DNA from: Gemmatimonadota bacterium
GTDB lineage: Bacteria; Gemmatimonadota; Gemmatimonadetes; Longimicrobiales; Longimicrobiaceae
Length of the DNA: 6,001 nt
NCBI GenBank assembly: GCA_019348475.1
Contig: JAHWJJ010000296.1
Span: 1 to 6,001 of the forward strand
Direction of reading: 5' to 3'
Both the position numbers and the translations under genes were made by a program. Shown in pieces: positions 1 through 5,048 of this stretch. The notes beneath the pieces were generated by a model. The model was given only the letters and a program-made list of their open reading frames with translations. It was not told the DNA's origin and did not search any database. How positions within the stretch are numbered: the stretch's first letter is position 1; every line of letters begins with the position of its first letter.

Positions 1-575
1 CCCAGGTAGATCTGGTTCAGGTACATCTCCAGGATCTGGTCCTTGGAGAACTCCCGCTCGATCTGCCGCGCCAGCACCACCTCCCAGGCCTTGCGCCGGA
101 GCGTCTTTTCGCGCTTCAGGTGCTGCGGAAACACGTTGCGCGCCAGCTGCATGGTGACCGTGCTGAAGCCCTGGCTCCAGCTGAGGTCCTTGATGTCCCG
201 CGCCAGCGCGCCGAAGAAGCGGCGGTAGTCGATGCCGCGGTGGCGGTAGAAGCGCTTGTCCTCCACCGCCAGAAAGGCGCCGGAGACGTTGGCCGGAATG
301 CGTTCCAGGGGCACCACGATGCGCCGCTCGGGCGCCAAGTGCGCCACCAGCCGGTTGCGCGCGTCGAAGATGCGGCTGGCCTGCGGCGGCGTGTACTCGC
401 GCAGCGCGGCCACCGACGGGCAGCCCGCGCCCGAGCAGCGCGGCCACAGGTACGCCAGCGTCCCCAGCCCCACGGCCAGGCCGATCGCGCAGACGATCCC
501 CGCAACGCGCAGCGCCAGCTTCAGGCGCGGACGCGGGGCGGCATTGCGGGGGCGGCGCTTGCTGCTGCGTGCCAT
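1..575 (-). CDS. Penicillin-binding protein 1A-type glycosyltransferase, N-terminal part (truncated by window edge)
   Basis: Family 51 glycosyltransferase, which polymerises lipid II into glycan strands at the outer face of the cytoplasmic membrane. The 191 visible residues begin with a basic cytoplasmic tail (MARSSKRRPR), then one membrane anchor at about residues 20-43. Four GT51 motifs follow: EDKRFYRHRG (105-114, with E105 the expected catalytic base), GFSTVTMQLARN (136-147), RKAWEVVLARQIE (161-173, with E165 the second conserved Glu) and KDQILEMYLNQIYL (178-191). Motif 2 is odd: the usual GGSTITQQL has Phe for the second Gly and Met for the first Gln. Cys47 and Cys52 just outside the membrane could form a disulphide (inference). 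The ATG opens the frame right before the basic tail; no strong Shine-Dalgarno is visible. Whether a transpeptidase domain follows (PBP1A) or not (MtgA) cannot be seen; the 60-residue linker after the anchor favours the bifunctional form. Confidence 0.9.
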   Translation of the reverse strand, partial: MARSSKRRPRNAAPRPRLKLALRVAGIVCAIGLAVGLGTLAYLWPRCSGAGCPSVAALREYTPPQASRIFDARNRLVAHLAPERRIVVPLERIPANVSGAFLAVEDKRFYRHRGIDYRRFFGALARDIKDLSWSQGFSTVTMQLARNVFPQHLKREKTLRRKAWEVVLARQIEREFSKDQILEMYLNQIYL

Positions 576-625
576 CGGGTACGGGAAAGCGGGAGAATGC
601 TGCCGCGGAAGCAGGTCGGACTGTG

Positions 626-665
626 CCGATCAGTACCTGTCGATACGGATCAGGTTCCGGATCGG
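626..665. other. Imperfect inverted repeat between the SDR and PBP genes
   Basis: Arms 626-639 and 651-665 share CCGATC/GATCGG at the outside and ACCTG/CAGGT at the inside, with two mismatches and one bulge, around an 11-nt loop. It starts about 35 nt past the SDR stop and ends about 50 nt before the PBP start. It could be a weak terminator for the SDR transcript (no T-tract follows on the minus strand) or an operator ahead of the PBP gene. Nothing decides between them. The rest of 576-699 shows no convincing promoter. Confidence 0.35.
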
Positions 666-699
666 TTTCGCATCTGCACCGGCGGGGGAGAACGGCGGG

Positions 700-1419
700 C
701 TACCCGCGCAGCAGCCGCCCTCCATCCACCACCAGCGTCTCGCCGGTGACGAACTCCGCGTGCAGAAGATAACGCAGCGCGCGCACCACGTCTTCGGGTG
801 AGCCGTTGCGCTTGAGCGGCGCACGCTCGGCGAGCAGGCGGATCTCCTCATCCGTCATCTGCTCCGGCGGCAGGACGGTGCCCGGCGCGATCCCGTTCAC
901 GCGCACCTCCGGCGCCAGCGACCGGGCCGCCACGCGCGTCAGGTGGATGACGCCCGCCTTGCTGATGGCGTGCGCCGCGTAGGCCGCCCAGGGCTGCATT
1001 CCCGCCAGGTCCGCCAGGTTGACGACCACGCCGCGCCGCTCCCGAAGTGTAGCGGAAAGGTGCCGGATCAGGAAGAACGGAGCCCTGAGGTTCACGGCGA
1101 TCGTGTGGTCCCACAGCGCCTCATCCGTCTCCTCCAGCCGTTCGGAGGGAAAGACGGAGGCGTTGTTCACGAGCAGGTCGATCCCCCCGAACGCATCCAC
1201 AGCGTTGCTCGCGAGCCGCCGCACCTGCTCCACATCCGACAGATCCGCCCCGATCGCGACGGCGTCGCCGCCCGCGGACCGGATCTCGTCCACCAGCTCG
1301 TCCGCCGCGGCGGACGACGAGTTGTAGTGGACGATCAACCGATATCCGTCCTCCGCCAGCGCGGACGAGATCGCGCGCCCGATGCGGACCGCGCCTCCGG
1401 TTACGAGCGCGACCGGCAC
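700..1419 (-). CDS. Short-chain dehydrogenase/reductase, pteridine-reductase-like
   Basis: A 239-residue, single-domain Rossmann-fold oxidoreductase of classical SDR length, probably cytoplasmic and NADPH-dependent. TGGAVRIG (7-14) is the dinucleotide-binding loop in the TGxxxRxG form typical of pteridine reductases (PTR1/FolM). HYNSS (31-35) is the PTR1-like signature that reads the NADPH 2'-phosphate. NNAS (85-88) and N110 are in place, and the C-terminus VTGETLVVDGG (224-234) is typical. The active site is unusual: D137 sits where SDRs have Ser, as in PTR1, but the YxxxK tyrosine position is H150 (codon CAC), with K154 kept. Y147 lies three residues early. The start is GTG, chosen because the Rossmann strand begins at residue 3. 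No Shine-Dalgarno precedes it; heptad repeats end 4 bp upstream. The substrate is unknown; pterin or quinonoid dihydropteridine reduction is only suggested by the family resemblance. Confidence 0.88.
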   Translation of the reverse strand: MPVALVTGGAVRIGRAISSALAEDGYRLIVHYNSSSAAADELVDEIRSAGGDAVAIGADLSDVEQVRRLASNAVDAFGGIDLLVNNASVFPSERLEETDEALWDHTIAVNLRAPFFLIRHLSATLRERRGVVVNLADLAGMQPWAAYAAHAISKAGVIHLTRVAARSLAPEVRVNGIAPGTVLPPEQMTDEEIRLLAERAPLKRNGSPEDVVRALRYLLHAEFVTGETLVVDGGRLLRG

Positions 1420-1423
1420 GGCA

Positions 1424-1459
1424 GGAAACAGGGAACAGGGAATAGTGAATAGGGAGTAG
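1424..1459 (+). repeat. Heptanucleotide tandem repeat, left array (GGGAATA-type)
   Basis: Five degenerate 7-bp units in a row: GGAAACA, GGGAACA, GGGAATA, GTGAATA and GGGAGTA, then a G. The array ends 4 bp from the SDR start codon and 9 bp from the end of the four-helix-bundle frame. Bases 1438-1459 are complementary to 1841-1862 at 20 of 22 positions, so this is the left arm of an inverted repeat around the four-helix-bundle gene. Confidence 0.85.
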
Positions 1460-1468
1460 CGAGACGGA

Positions 1469-1818
1469 TCATACGAGTTTCGCGCGCAGGGCGGTGAGCA
1501 TCTTGCCGATTTCGGTGATCAGGAACAGCGTCTGGGCGGTTTCGTGCTCGCGCAGGTAGCCCAGGCGGAGCGCGAGAAACAGAAACGTCTCTCATTAAGC
1601 GAGGCCTTCGCGATGCTGAGGAAATGAGCGTACTCTCGCCGGCTGGACCGTGCGTTCCCCTCCGCAATGTTCGCCGGTGCCGAGGCGGCGGCCCGCGTGA
1701 CCTGTGACGTCAGGCGATACATCTCGCTCCTCGGGAACCGGGCCGTCAGTCGGTACACGTGCACGGCAAGATCCATCGACTTCTGCCATACCACCAGATC
1801 GCGATGCGAAGCCGCCAT
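1469..1818 (-). pseudogene. Four-helix-bundle protein (S23/IVS-type), frameshifted
   Basis: Recognised by its N-terminus, MAASHRDLVVWQKSMDLA, and by SEMYRLTSQVTRAAAS, PANIAEGNA and REYAHFLSIAKASLNE. These are hallmarks of the small four-helix-bundle family named after the 23S rRNA intervening-sequence protein and related to the Avd proteins of diversity-generating retroelements. From the ATG the frame stays good for about 76 residues to SLNE (near 1591), then runs out of frame to a stop at 1519-1521 (99 residues). The expected last helices (ETFLFLALRLGYLREHETAQ, then a further 20 residues ending in RAKLV) are intact in another frame, ending at TGA 1469-1471. The family's usual SLxETET suggests 4 bases were lost at the GAGAGA run (1588-1593); a 2-base gain is equivalent. 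The start has a purine-rich leader (AAGGGAAAGGGGGCGGG). The molecular function is unknown. A sequencing error cannot be ruled out. Confidence 0.85.
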
Positions 1819-1840
1819 CCCGCCCCCTTTCCCTTGCCGG

Positions 1841-1869
1841 CTATTCCCTATTCCCTATTCCCTTCTGTT
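1841..1869 (-). repeat. Heptanucleotide tandem repeat, right array (GGGAATA on the minus strand)
   Basis: Three perfect units of TATTCCC (1842-1862) followed by TTCTGTT, which abuts the FNR stop codon at 1870. On the minus strand it reads GGGAATA three times and lies in the leader of the four-helix-bundle gene. It is the inverted partner of the array at 1424-1459. Further G-runs (AAGGGAAAGGGGGCGGG) continue up to the start codon, so the leader could form a G-quadruplex (inference). Confidence 0.85.
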
Positions 1870-2895
1870 CTACTCGCCGTCCTCCTGCGCGAAGACCTTC
1901 AGGTTCGTGCTGTGACCCGGATTCACGCGAGCCTTGGGATTGATGTGATGCACCGCGTTGTTGACGGCGATCGCGGCCTCTCCGTAGCCGGTGGCGATCA
2001 GCTCCAGCTTGCCGGGATAGTGGACGACGTCGCCGGCCGCGTAGACGCCGGGGATGTTCGTCTCCATCAGCTGCGACACCTTGATGGTGTTGCGCTGCAG
2101 TTCCAGCCCCCAGCTGCCGATGGGCCCCAGGTCGGGCTTGAAGCCGAGGAGCGCGATCACCGCTTCCACGTCGATCTGCTCCTCGTCTTTCGTCTCGCTG
2201 TTGAACATCGTCACGTGCGCCACGCAGCCGCCGTCGCCGTGGATCTCCTTGACCTCGAAGGGCGTGCGGATGGTGACGGCGCCGGCCGCGGCGGCCTCGC
2301 GCATCTCCTGCACCGTGCTCCTGTGCGCGCGGAACTCGTCGCGGCGGTGGATGAGCGTGATCTCGCGCGCGATGCCGCGCAGCCCCAGCACCCAGTCCAC
2401 CGCCGAGTCGCCGCCGCCCACGATCAGCACCCGCTTGCCGCGAAAGTCCTCCGGCTGGCGGACGTGCGTGTGCACGCCCCTCTCCTGGCCGTAGTGCTCG
2501 TTCCATCCCGGGCACTCCAGCACCCGCGGGTTCAGCGCGCCCTTCCCGGCCGTGATGCAGACCGTCTTCGTAAGGAACTCGCCGCGCGGGGTGACCAGGC
2601 GGATGTGGCCGTCCTCGGGGATCAACTGCTGCACCTCGGCCTCCAGCACCACCTCGGGGCCGAACTGCGTCCCCTGCTCGATCATGTTCTTTGCCAGGTC
2701 CTTGGCCAGGATCTTCGGCAGGCCACCGACGTCGAAGATGTACTTCTCTGGATACAGCGCCATCAGCTGCCCGCCCAGCTGCGGCAGCGCGTCGACGATG
2801 CGGCAGCTGATCCCCCGCAACCCGGCGTAGAAGGCGGCAAAGAGCCCCGTGGGCCCGCCGCCGATGATGGTGATGTCGGTGATGCCGTCGCTCAC
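1870..2895 (-). CDS. Ferredoxin/flavodoxin-NADP+ reductase, thioredoxin-reductase-like (type 2)
   Basis: FAD enzyme of EC 1.18.1.2 type that exchanges electrons between NADPH and ferredoxin or flavodoxin in the cytoplasm. Numbering from the chosen GTG (341 aa): the FAD-binding GGGPTG is at 12-17, the YumC-type signature GQLMALYPEKYIFDVGG at 42-58, and the NADPH-binding GGGDSA at 160-165 with HRR at 183-185. The second FAD motif GVYAAGDVV is at 283-291, and a conserved-looking tail (PGHSTNLKVF) closes the protein. No CxxC occurs in the NADPH domain, which separates it from thioredoxin reductases; the length fits the FNR2 family. The GTG at 2895 is preferred over the GTG at 2937 because GGAG lies 8 nt upstream and residues 1-11 lead straight into the first FAD strand. 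A promoter is visible upstream. It is divergent from the RNase H-like gene. The physiological partner is not identifiable here. Confidence 0.93.
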   Translation of the reverse strand: MSDGITDITIIGGGPTGLFAAFYAGLRGISCRIVDALPQLGGQLMALYPEKYIFDVGGLPKILAKDLAKNMIEQGTQFGPEVVLEAEVQQLIPEDGHIRLVTPRGEFLTKTVCITAGKGALNPRVLECPGWNEHYGQERGVHTHVRQPEDFRGKRVLIVGGGDSAVDWVLGLRGIAREITLIHRRDEFRAHRSTVQEMREAAAAGAVTIRTPFEVKEIHGDGGCVAHVTMFNSETKDEEQIDVEAVIALLGFKPDLGPIGSWGLELQRNTIKVSQLMETNIPGVYAAGDVVHYPGKLELIATGYGEAAIAVNNAVHHINPKARVNPGHSTNLKVFAQEDGE

Positions 2896-2953
2896 GCGCC
2901 CCGCTCCGTGGAATGGCGAAATCCTGCCTGCGCGCACCCCGCGCGGCGGCGTT

Positions 2954-2982
2954 CATATACGGGCGCGGGTGGCGGGGCGCAA
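2954..2982 (-). promoter_or_regulatory. Candidate sigma-70-type promoter for the ferredoxin-NADP reductase gene
   Basis: On the minus strand, TTGCGC (2982-2977) and TATATG (2959-2954) are separated by exactly 17 bp. The -10 matches TATAAT at 4 of 6 positions and the -35 matches TTGACA at 3 of 6. It is the only AT-rich patch in a very GC-rich stretch, and would give a leader of about 50 nt before the GTG at 2895. Confidence 0.5.
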
Positions 2983-3004
2983 GCTGAGGCGTGCCGGAAT
3001 CCCG

Positions 3005-3080
3005 CTGCCGGCTGGGCGTCGTCCACCACGCGCCACACCCCTGGGGGTTCGCTCAGGGGATGCGCCGAATCCGCCGGCAG
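3005..3080. other. Intergenic inverted repeats in the divergent region
   Basis: The 360-bp gap between the FNR start (2895) and the RNase H-like start (3256) has no gene. In this part, CTGCCGGC (3005-3012) and GCCGGCAG (3073-3080) are perfectly complementary, and CCCCTG (3038-3043) and CAGGGG (3054-3059) form a nested 6-bp stem with a 10-nt loop. It looks like an extragenic repeat with stem-loop potential. A second genomic copy would be needed to call it a repeat family. Confidence 0.3.
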
Positions 3081-3125
3081 GGGGGGTGCCGCGCAATACA
3101 CCCGGAAGCGCCGCACACGCCCCCC

Positions 3126-3189
3126 TTCACCCCTTCACCCGTTCACCCGTTCACCCGTTCACCCGTTCACCCCTTCACCCCTTCACCGC
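3126..3189. repeat. Octanucleotide tandem repeat, eight copies of TTCACCCS
   Basis: Eight units with no spacing: TTCACCCC once, TTCACCCG four times, TTCACCCC twice, then a degenerate TTCACCGC. The other strand reads GGGTGAAC-like, with G3 runs every 8 nt (5-nt loops), which meets the usual pattern for G-quadruplex formation. The array ends 21 bp before the -10 of the RNase H-like gene, so a change in copy number could alter the upstream promoter region (inference). Confidence 0.95.
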
Positions 3190-3192
3190 GCC

Positions 3193-3216
3193 GGAACGGC
3201 CGCGTTCCGCTATATT
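3193..3216 (+). promoter_or_regulatory. Candidate promoter and operator-like inverted repeat for the RNase H-like gene
   Basis: TATATT (3211-3216) matches the -10 consensus at 5 of 6 positions and lies 39 bp before the start codon. No good -35 sits 16-18 bp upstream; the nearest TTGACA-like hexamer is TTCACC of the last tandem repeat, with a 23-bp gap, which is too long. Immediately upstream of the -10 is a perfect 6-bp inverted repeat, GGAACG (3193-3198) and CGTTCC (3203-3208) with a 4-nt gap. It could be an activator or repressor site in the spacer. The function is inferred. Confidence 0.45.
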
Positions 3217-3244
3217 CCCGCCCGCTACGCGAATCCACCGGAAG

Positions 3245-3249
3245 AGGAG
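3245..3249 (+). promoter_or_regulatory. Ribosome binding site that fixes a TTG start
   Basis: AGGAG lies 6 nt before the TTG at 3256. The same frame is open far upstream but offers no ATG or GTG near the first RNase H strand, so this site decides the start. Confidence 0.75.
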
Positions 3250-3255
3250 CCGAGC

Positions 3256-3858
3256 TTGTCCGAGCCGCTGGTCTTCATCTACGCCGACGAATCGTGCCTG
3301 GGCAACCAGTTCAAGGGACGCGCCCGGCCGGGCGGCGCGGCCGGCGTGGTGGAGTACTGGCACGCGCAAAAGGGGTGGATCCGCCGCGACTTCTGGACGT
3401 GCGAGCCGGACACCACCAACAACCGCATGGCCATCCGCAGCGCCATCATCCCGCTGGCGGCGCTCAAGCAGCCGTCGCGGGTGGTGTTCACCTCCGACAG
3501 CCGATACCTGGTGGACGGAATGACGCAGTGGGTGCACGGCTGGGCGGCGCGCGGCTGGAAGCGCAAGGACGGCGAGATCGAGAACCTGGAGATGTGGCGC
3601 GAGCTCGTCCGCGTTGCGGCACGGCACCAGGTGCAGTGGCGCTGGGTCAAGGGCCACGCCGGCCATGCGCAGAACGAGTACGCCAACCACCTCGCCACCC
3701 AGGCCGCCGCGAAGCAGATCGACAGCAAGGGCCTGATCCCCTCGAAGTTCGACGAGTGGATCGCCGAAGAGCAGGAGAAGGAGCGCTACCTCAGCTTCTT
3801 CGCCCTTCCCCCCGACGGCTTCGATTTCAGGCCCGCCCGGCGCCTCCCCGCGCGCTGA
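3256..3858 (+). CDS. RNase H-fold protein (RNase HI-like) with an altered active site
   Basis: A 200-residue protein that aligns by eye with RNase HI, which cuts the RNA strand of RNA-DNA hybrids using a D-E-D-D tetrad. DESCLGN (11-17) matches the E. coli DGSCLGN with the first Asp kept (D11). TTNNRMAI (53-60) matches TTNNRMEL, but the catalytic Glu is Ala59. TSDSRYLVDGM (79-89) keeps the third residue, D81. WVKGHAGHAQNEYANHLA (130-147) matches the VKGHAGHPENERCDELA region and keeps the loop His (H134), but the last Asp is Asn144. So only two of four metal ligands are present. The rest of the core looks well preserved, so this looks like a variant subfamily rather than a decaying gene. A 45-residue C-terminal extension (KFDEWIAEEQEKERYLSFF and on) exceeds E. 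coli RNase HI (155 aa). The start is TTG. It may still bind hybrids, or be active with a rearranged site. Confidence 0.85.
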   Translation: MSEPLVFIYADESCLGNQFKGRARPGGAAGVVEYWHAQKGWIRRDFWTCEPDTTNNRMAIRSAIIPLAALKQPSRVVFTSDSRYLVDGMTQWVHGWAARGWKRKDGEIENLEMWRELVRVAARHQVQWRWVKGHAGHAQNEYANHLATQAAAKQIDSKGLIPSKFDEWIAEEQEKERYLSFFALPPDGFDFRPARRLPAR

Positions 3859-3860
3859 CG

Positions 3861-3897
3861 CGAGCTCGCCCCCGACCGTGCAATCGGCGCGGGCTCG
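3861..3897. terminator. Hairpin between convergent genes, likely bidirectional terminator
   Basis: Arms 3861-3875 and 3884-3897 (CGAGC at the outer ends, CCGA/TCGG inside) pair over about 12 of 14 positions around the 8-nt loop CCGTGCAA. It fills the 45-bp gap between two convergent stop codons, the usual place for a shared terminator. There is no T-tract on either side, so the mechanism may not be classical. Confidence 0.55.
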
Positions 3898-3903
3898 TCG
3901 CCG

Positions 3904-4953
3904 TCAGCCGGCTCCGCCGCGGCGCGCGACTTCCTCGCGCACGGCGGGGGCGACGACGGTGCCCAGGAGCTCGATGGCGCGCATCACCTTGTCGTGCGGC
4001 ATCGCGCCCACGGTGAGCTGGGCCAGGAAGCGGTCGTGGCGAAAGATCTGGTGCTCGAAGAGGATCTTATCGATCACCTCCTGCGGGCTGCCCACCAGCA
4101 GCGCGCCGCGCGGCGACCGCGAGGCCTCGAACTGCGCGCGTGAGGTGGGCGGCCAGCCGCGCTCGCGCCCGATGCGCGTCATCACCTCGGCGTACGAGGG
4201 ATAGAACGCGTCCGCCGCCTCCGGGGAAGTGTCGGCGATGAACGCGTGCGAGTTGATGCCCACCGAGAGCCGCGCGGGATCGTGCCCGGCCCGGCGGCCG
4301 GCTTCGCGGTACAGCTCCACCAGCGGCCCGAACCGCTCCGGCTCGCCGCCGATGATGGCCAGCGCCAGCGGCAGCCCCAGCGTTCCCGCGCGCACCACGG
4401 ACTGCGGCGTTCCGCCCACCGCGATCCACACCGGCAGCGGCTCCTGCAGCGGCCGCGGATACACCCCCTGGCCGGCCAGCGGAGCGCGGTGCTTTCCGGA
4501 CCAGGTCACCCGCTCGTCCTGGCGGAGCTCCAGCAGCAGGCCCAGGTTCTCCTCGAACAGTTCGTTGTAATCGTCCAGGTCGTATCCGAACAGCGGAAAC
4601 GACTCGATGAACGATCCGCGCCCCGCCATGATCTCCGCGCGCCCGCCGCTGAGCAGGTCCAGCGTGGCGAAGTCCTGGAACACCCGTACGGGATCGTCGG
4701 AGCTCAGCACGGTGACGGCGCTGGTCAGGCGGATGCGCTGCGTCCGCGCCGCGGCCGCCGCCAGCACCACGGCCGGCGCGGAGACCGCGTAGTCGGGGCG
4801 GTGATGCTCGCCCACGCCGAACACGTCCAGCCCCATCTGGTCCGCAAGTTCGATCTCCTCCAGCAGGTCGCGCAGCCGCCGCTCAGCCGCGGCCCCCCAG
4901 CCGGCGCCGGCGTCGTGCGCCGTCTCGGCGAAGGTGTAGATGCCGATCTGCAT
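3904..4953 (-). CDS. LLM-class flavin-dependent oxidoreductase (luciferase-like monooxygenase)
   Basis: A 349-residue bacterial-luciferase-like TIM-barrel protein; members use reduced FMN or F420 with O2 or an organic substrate. The N-terminus [10 protein letters not shown] is the first barrel strand. [20 protein letters not shown] (48-67), [18 protein letters not shown] (76-93), [20 protein letters not shown] (96-115), [17 protein letters not shown] (174-190) and [17 protein letters not shown] (288-304) are typical. They place it in the subgroup I know as the LLM_2I7G type, whose members have no assigned substrate. The [19 protein letters not shown] run is strongly diagnostic. The ATG has AGAGG about 10 nt upstream. 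There is no signal peptide. It lies 95 bp after lipB on the same strand, but a strong hairpin separates them, so a separate promoter is likely although none is obvious. Neighbours give no hint of substrate. Confidence 0.92.
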   Translation of the reverse strand: MQIGIYTFAETAHDAGAGWGAAAERRLRDLLEEIELADQMGLDVFGVGEHHRPDYAVSAPAVVLAAAAARTQRIRLTSAVTVLSSDDPVRVFQDFATLDLLSGGRAEIMAGRGSFIESFPLFGYDLDDYNELFEENLGLLLELRQDERVTWSGKHRAPLAGQGVYPRPLQEPLPVWIAVGGTPQSVVRAGTLGLPLALAIIGGEPERFGPLVELYREAGRRAGHDPARLSVGINSHAFIADTSPEAADAFYPSYAEVMTRIGRERGWPPTSRAQFEASRSPRGALLVGSPQEVIDKILFEHQIFRHDRFLAQLTVGAMPHDKVMRAIELLGTVVAPAVREEVARRGGAG

Positions 4954-4990
4954 GGTGCTCAGCCTCTGATCCCATCCATGTGCGAGCGCA

Positions 4991-5027
4991 CGTCGCCGGC
5001 CGGGGGTGCCTCTCCCGGCCGGCGACG
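4991..5027 (-). terminator. Perfect 14-bp GC-rich hairpin downstream of lipB
   Basis: CGTCGCCGGCCGGG (4991-5004) is exactly complementary to 5014-5027, with a 9-nt loop. It begins 21 nt after the lipB stop. No T-run follows on the minus strand (TGCGCTCGC), so it is either a T-less terminator, common in GC-rich genomes, or a 3'-end stabilising hairpin. It separates lipB from the LLM oxidoreductase gene. Confidence 0.7.
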
Positions 5028-5048
5028 GCGCCCTGGGCGCTTGCCCGG

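Larger units (their letters stand above)
1424..1869 (-). mobile_element. Candidate four-helix-bundle cassette bounded by inverted heptad arrays
   Basis: The unit fills the whole space between the FNR stop codon (1870-1872) and the SDR start codon (1417-1419). It consists of an inverted pair of GGGAATA arrays with one four-helix-bundle gene inside and no transposase. As RNA from the minus strand, the two arrays would pair over 22 nt with two mismatches and close the ORF in a loop. This is the architecture of bacterial 23S rRNA intervening sequences, which encode the same protein family (established knowledge). That this is a moving or once-moving unit is inference; independently grown repeats could give the same picture. 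Confidence 0.3.

Noticed and set aside
626..665. tRNA or riboswitch upstream of the PBP gene
   Set aside because: The inverted repeat has no cloverleaf, anticodon arm or known aptamer pattern; it is only an imperfect stem.
1401..1667. An 88-codon minus-strand frame spanning the end of the four-helix-bundle gene and the SDR start
   Set aside because: It is an out-of-frame reading of the four-helix-bundle tail and the heptad repeats, not a separate gene.
1424..1869. Insertion sequence with terminal inverted repeats
   Set aside because: There is no transposase and no clear target-site duplication at the outer ends, so only a non-autonomous cassette remains possible.
1841..2956. A 371-codon minus-strand frame overlapping the reductase gene
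   Set aside because: It is a shifted reading of the same DNA, rich in Arg, Gly and His, with no motif; the other frame carries the complete FAD/NADPH enzyme.
3126..3189. CRISPR array
   Set aside because: The units are 8 bp with no spacers, so this is a simple tandem repeat.
1759..3858. A 699-codon open frame on the plus strand
   Set aside because: Up to about 2900 it runs antisense to the well-supported reductase gene and then through tandem repeats. Its translation there is low-complexity and His/Arg-rich; only the part from 3256 is a real protein. Long antisense frames are common at this GC content.
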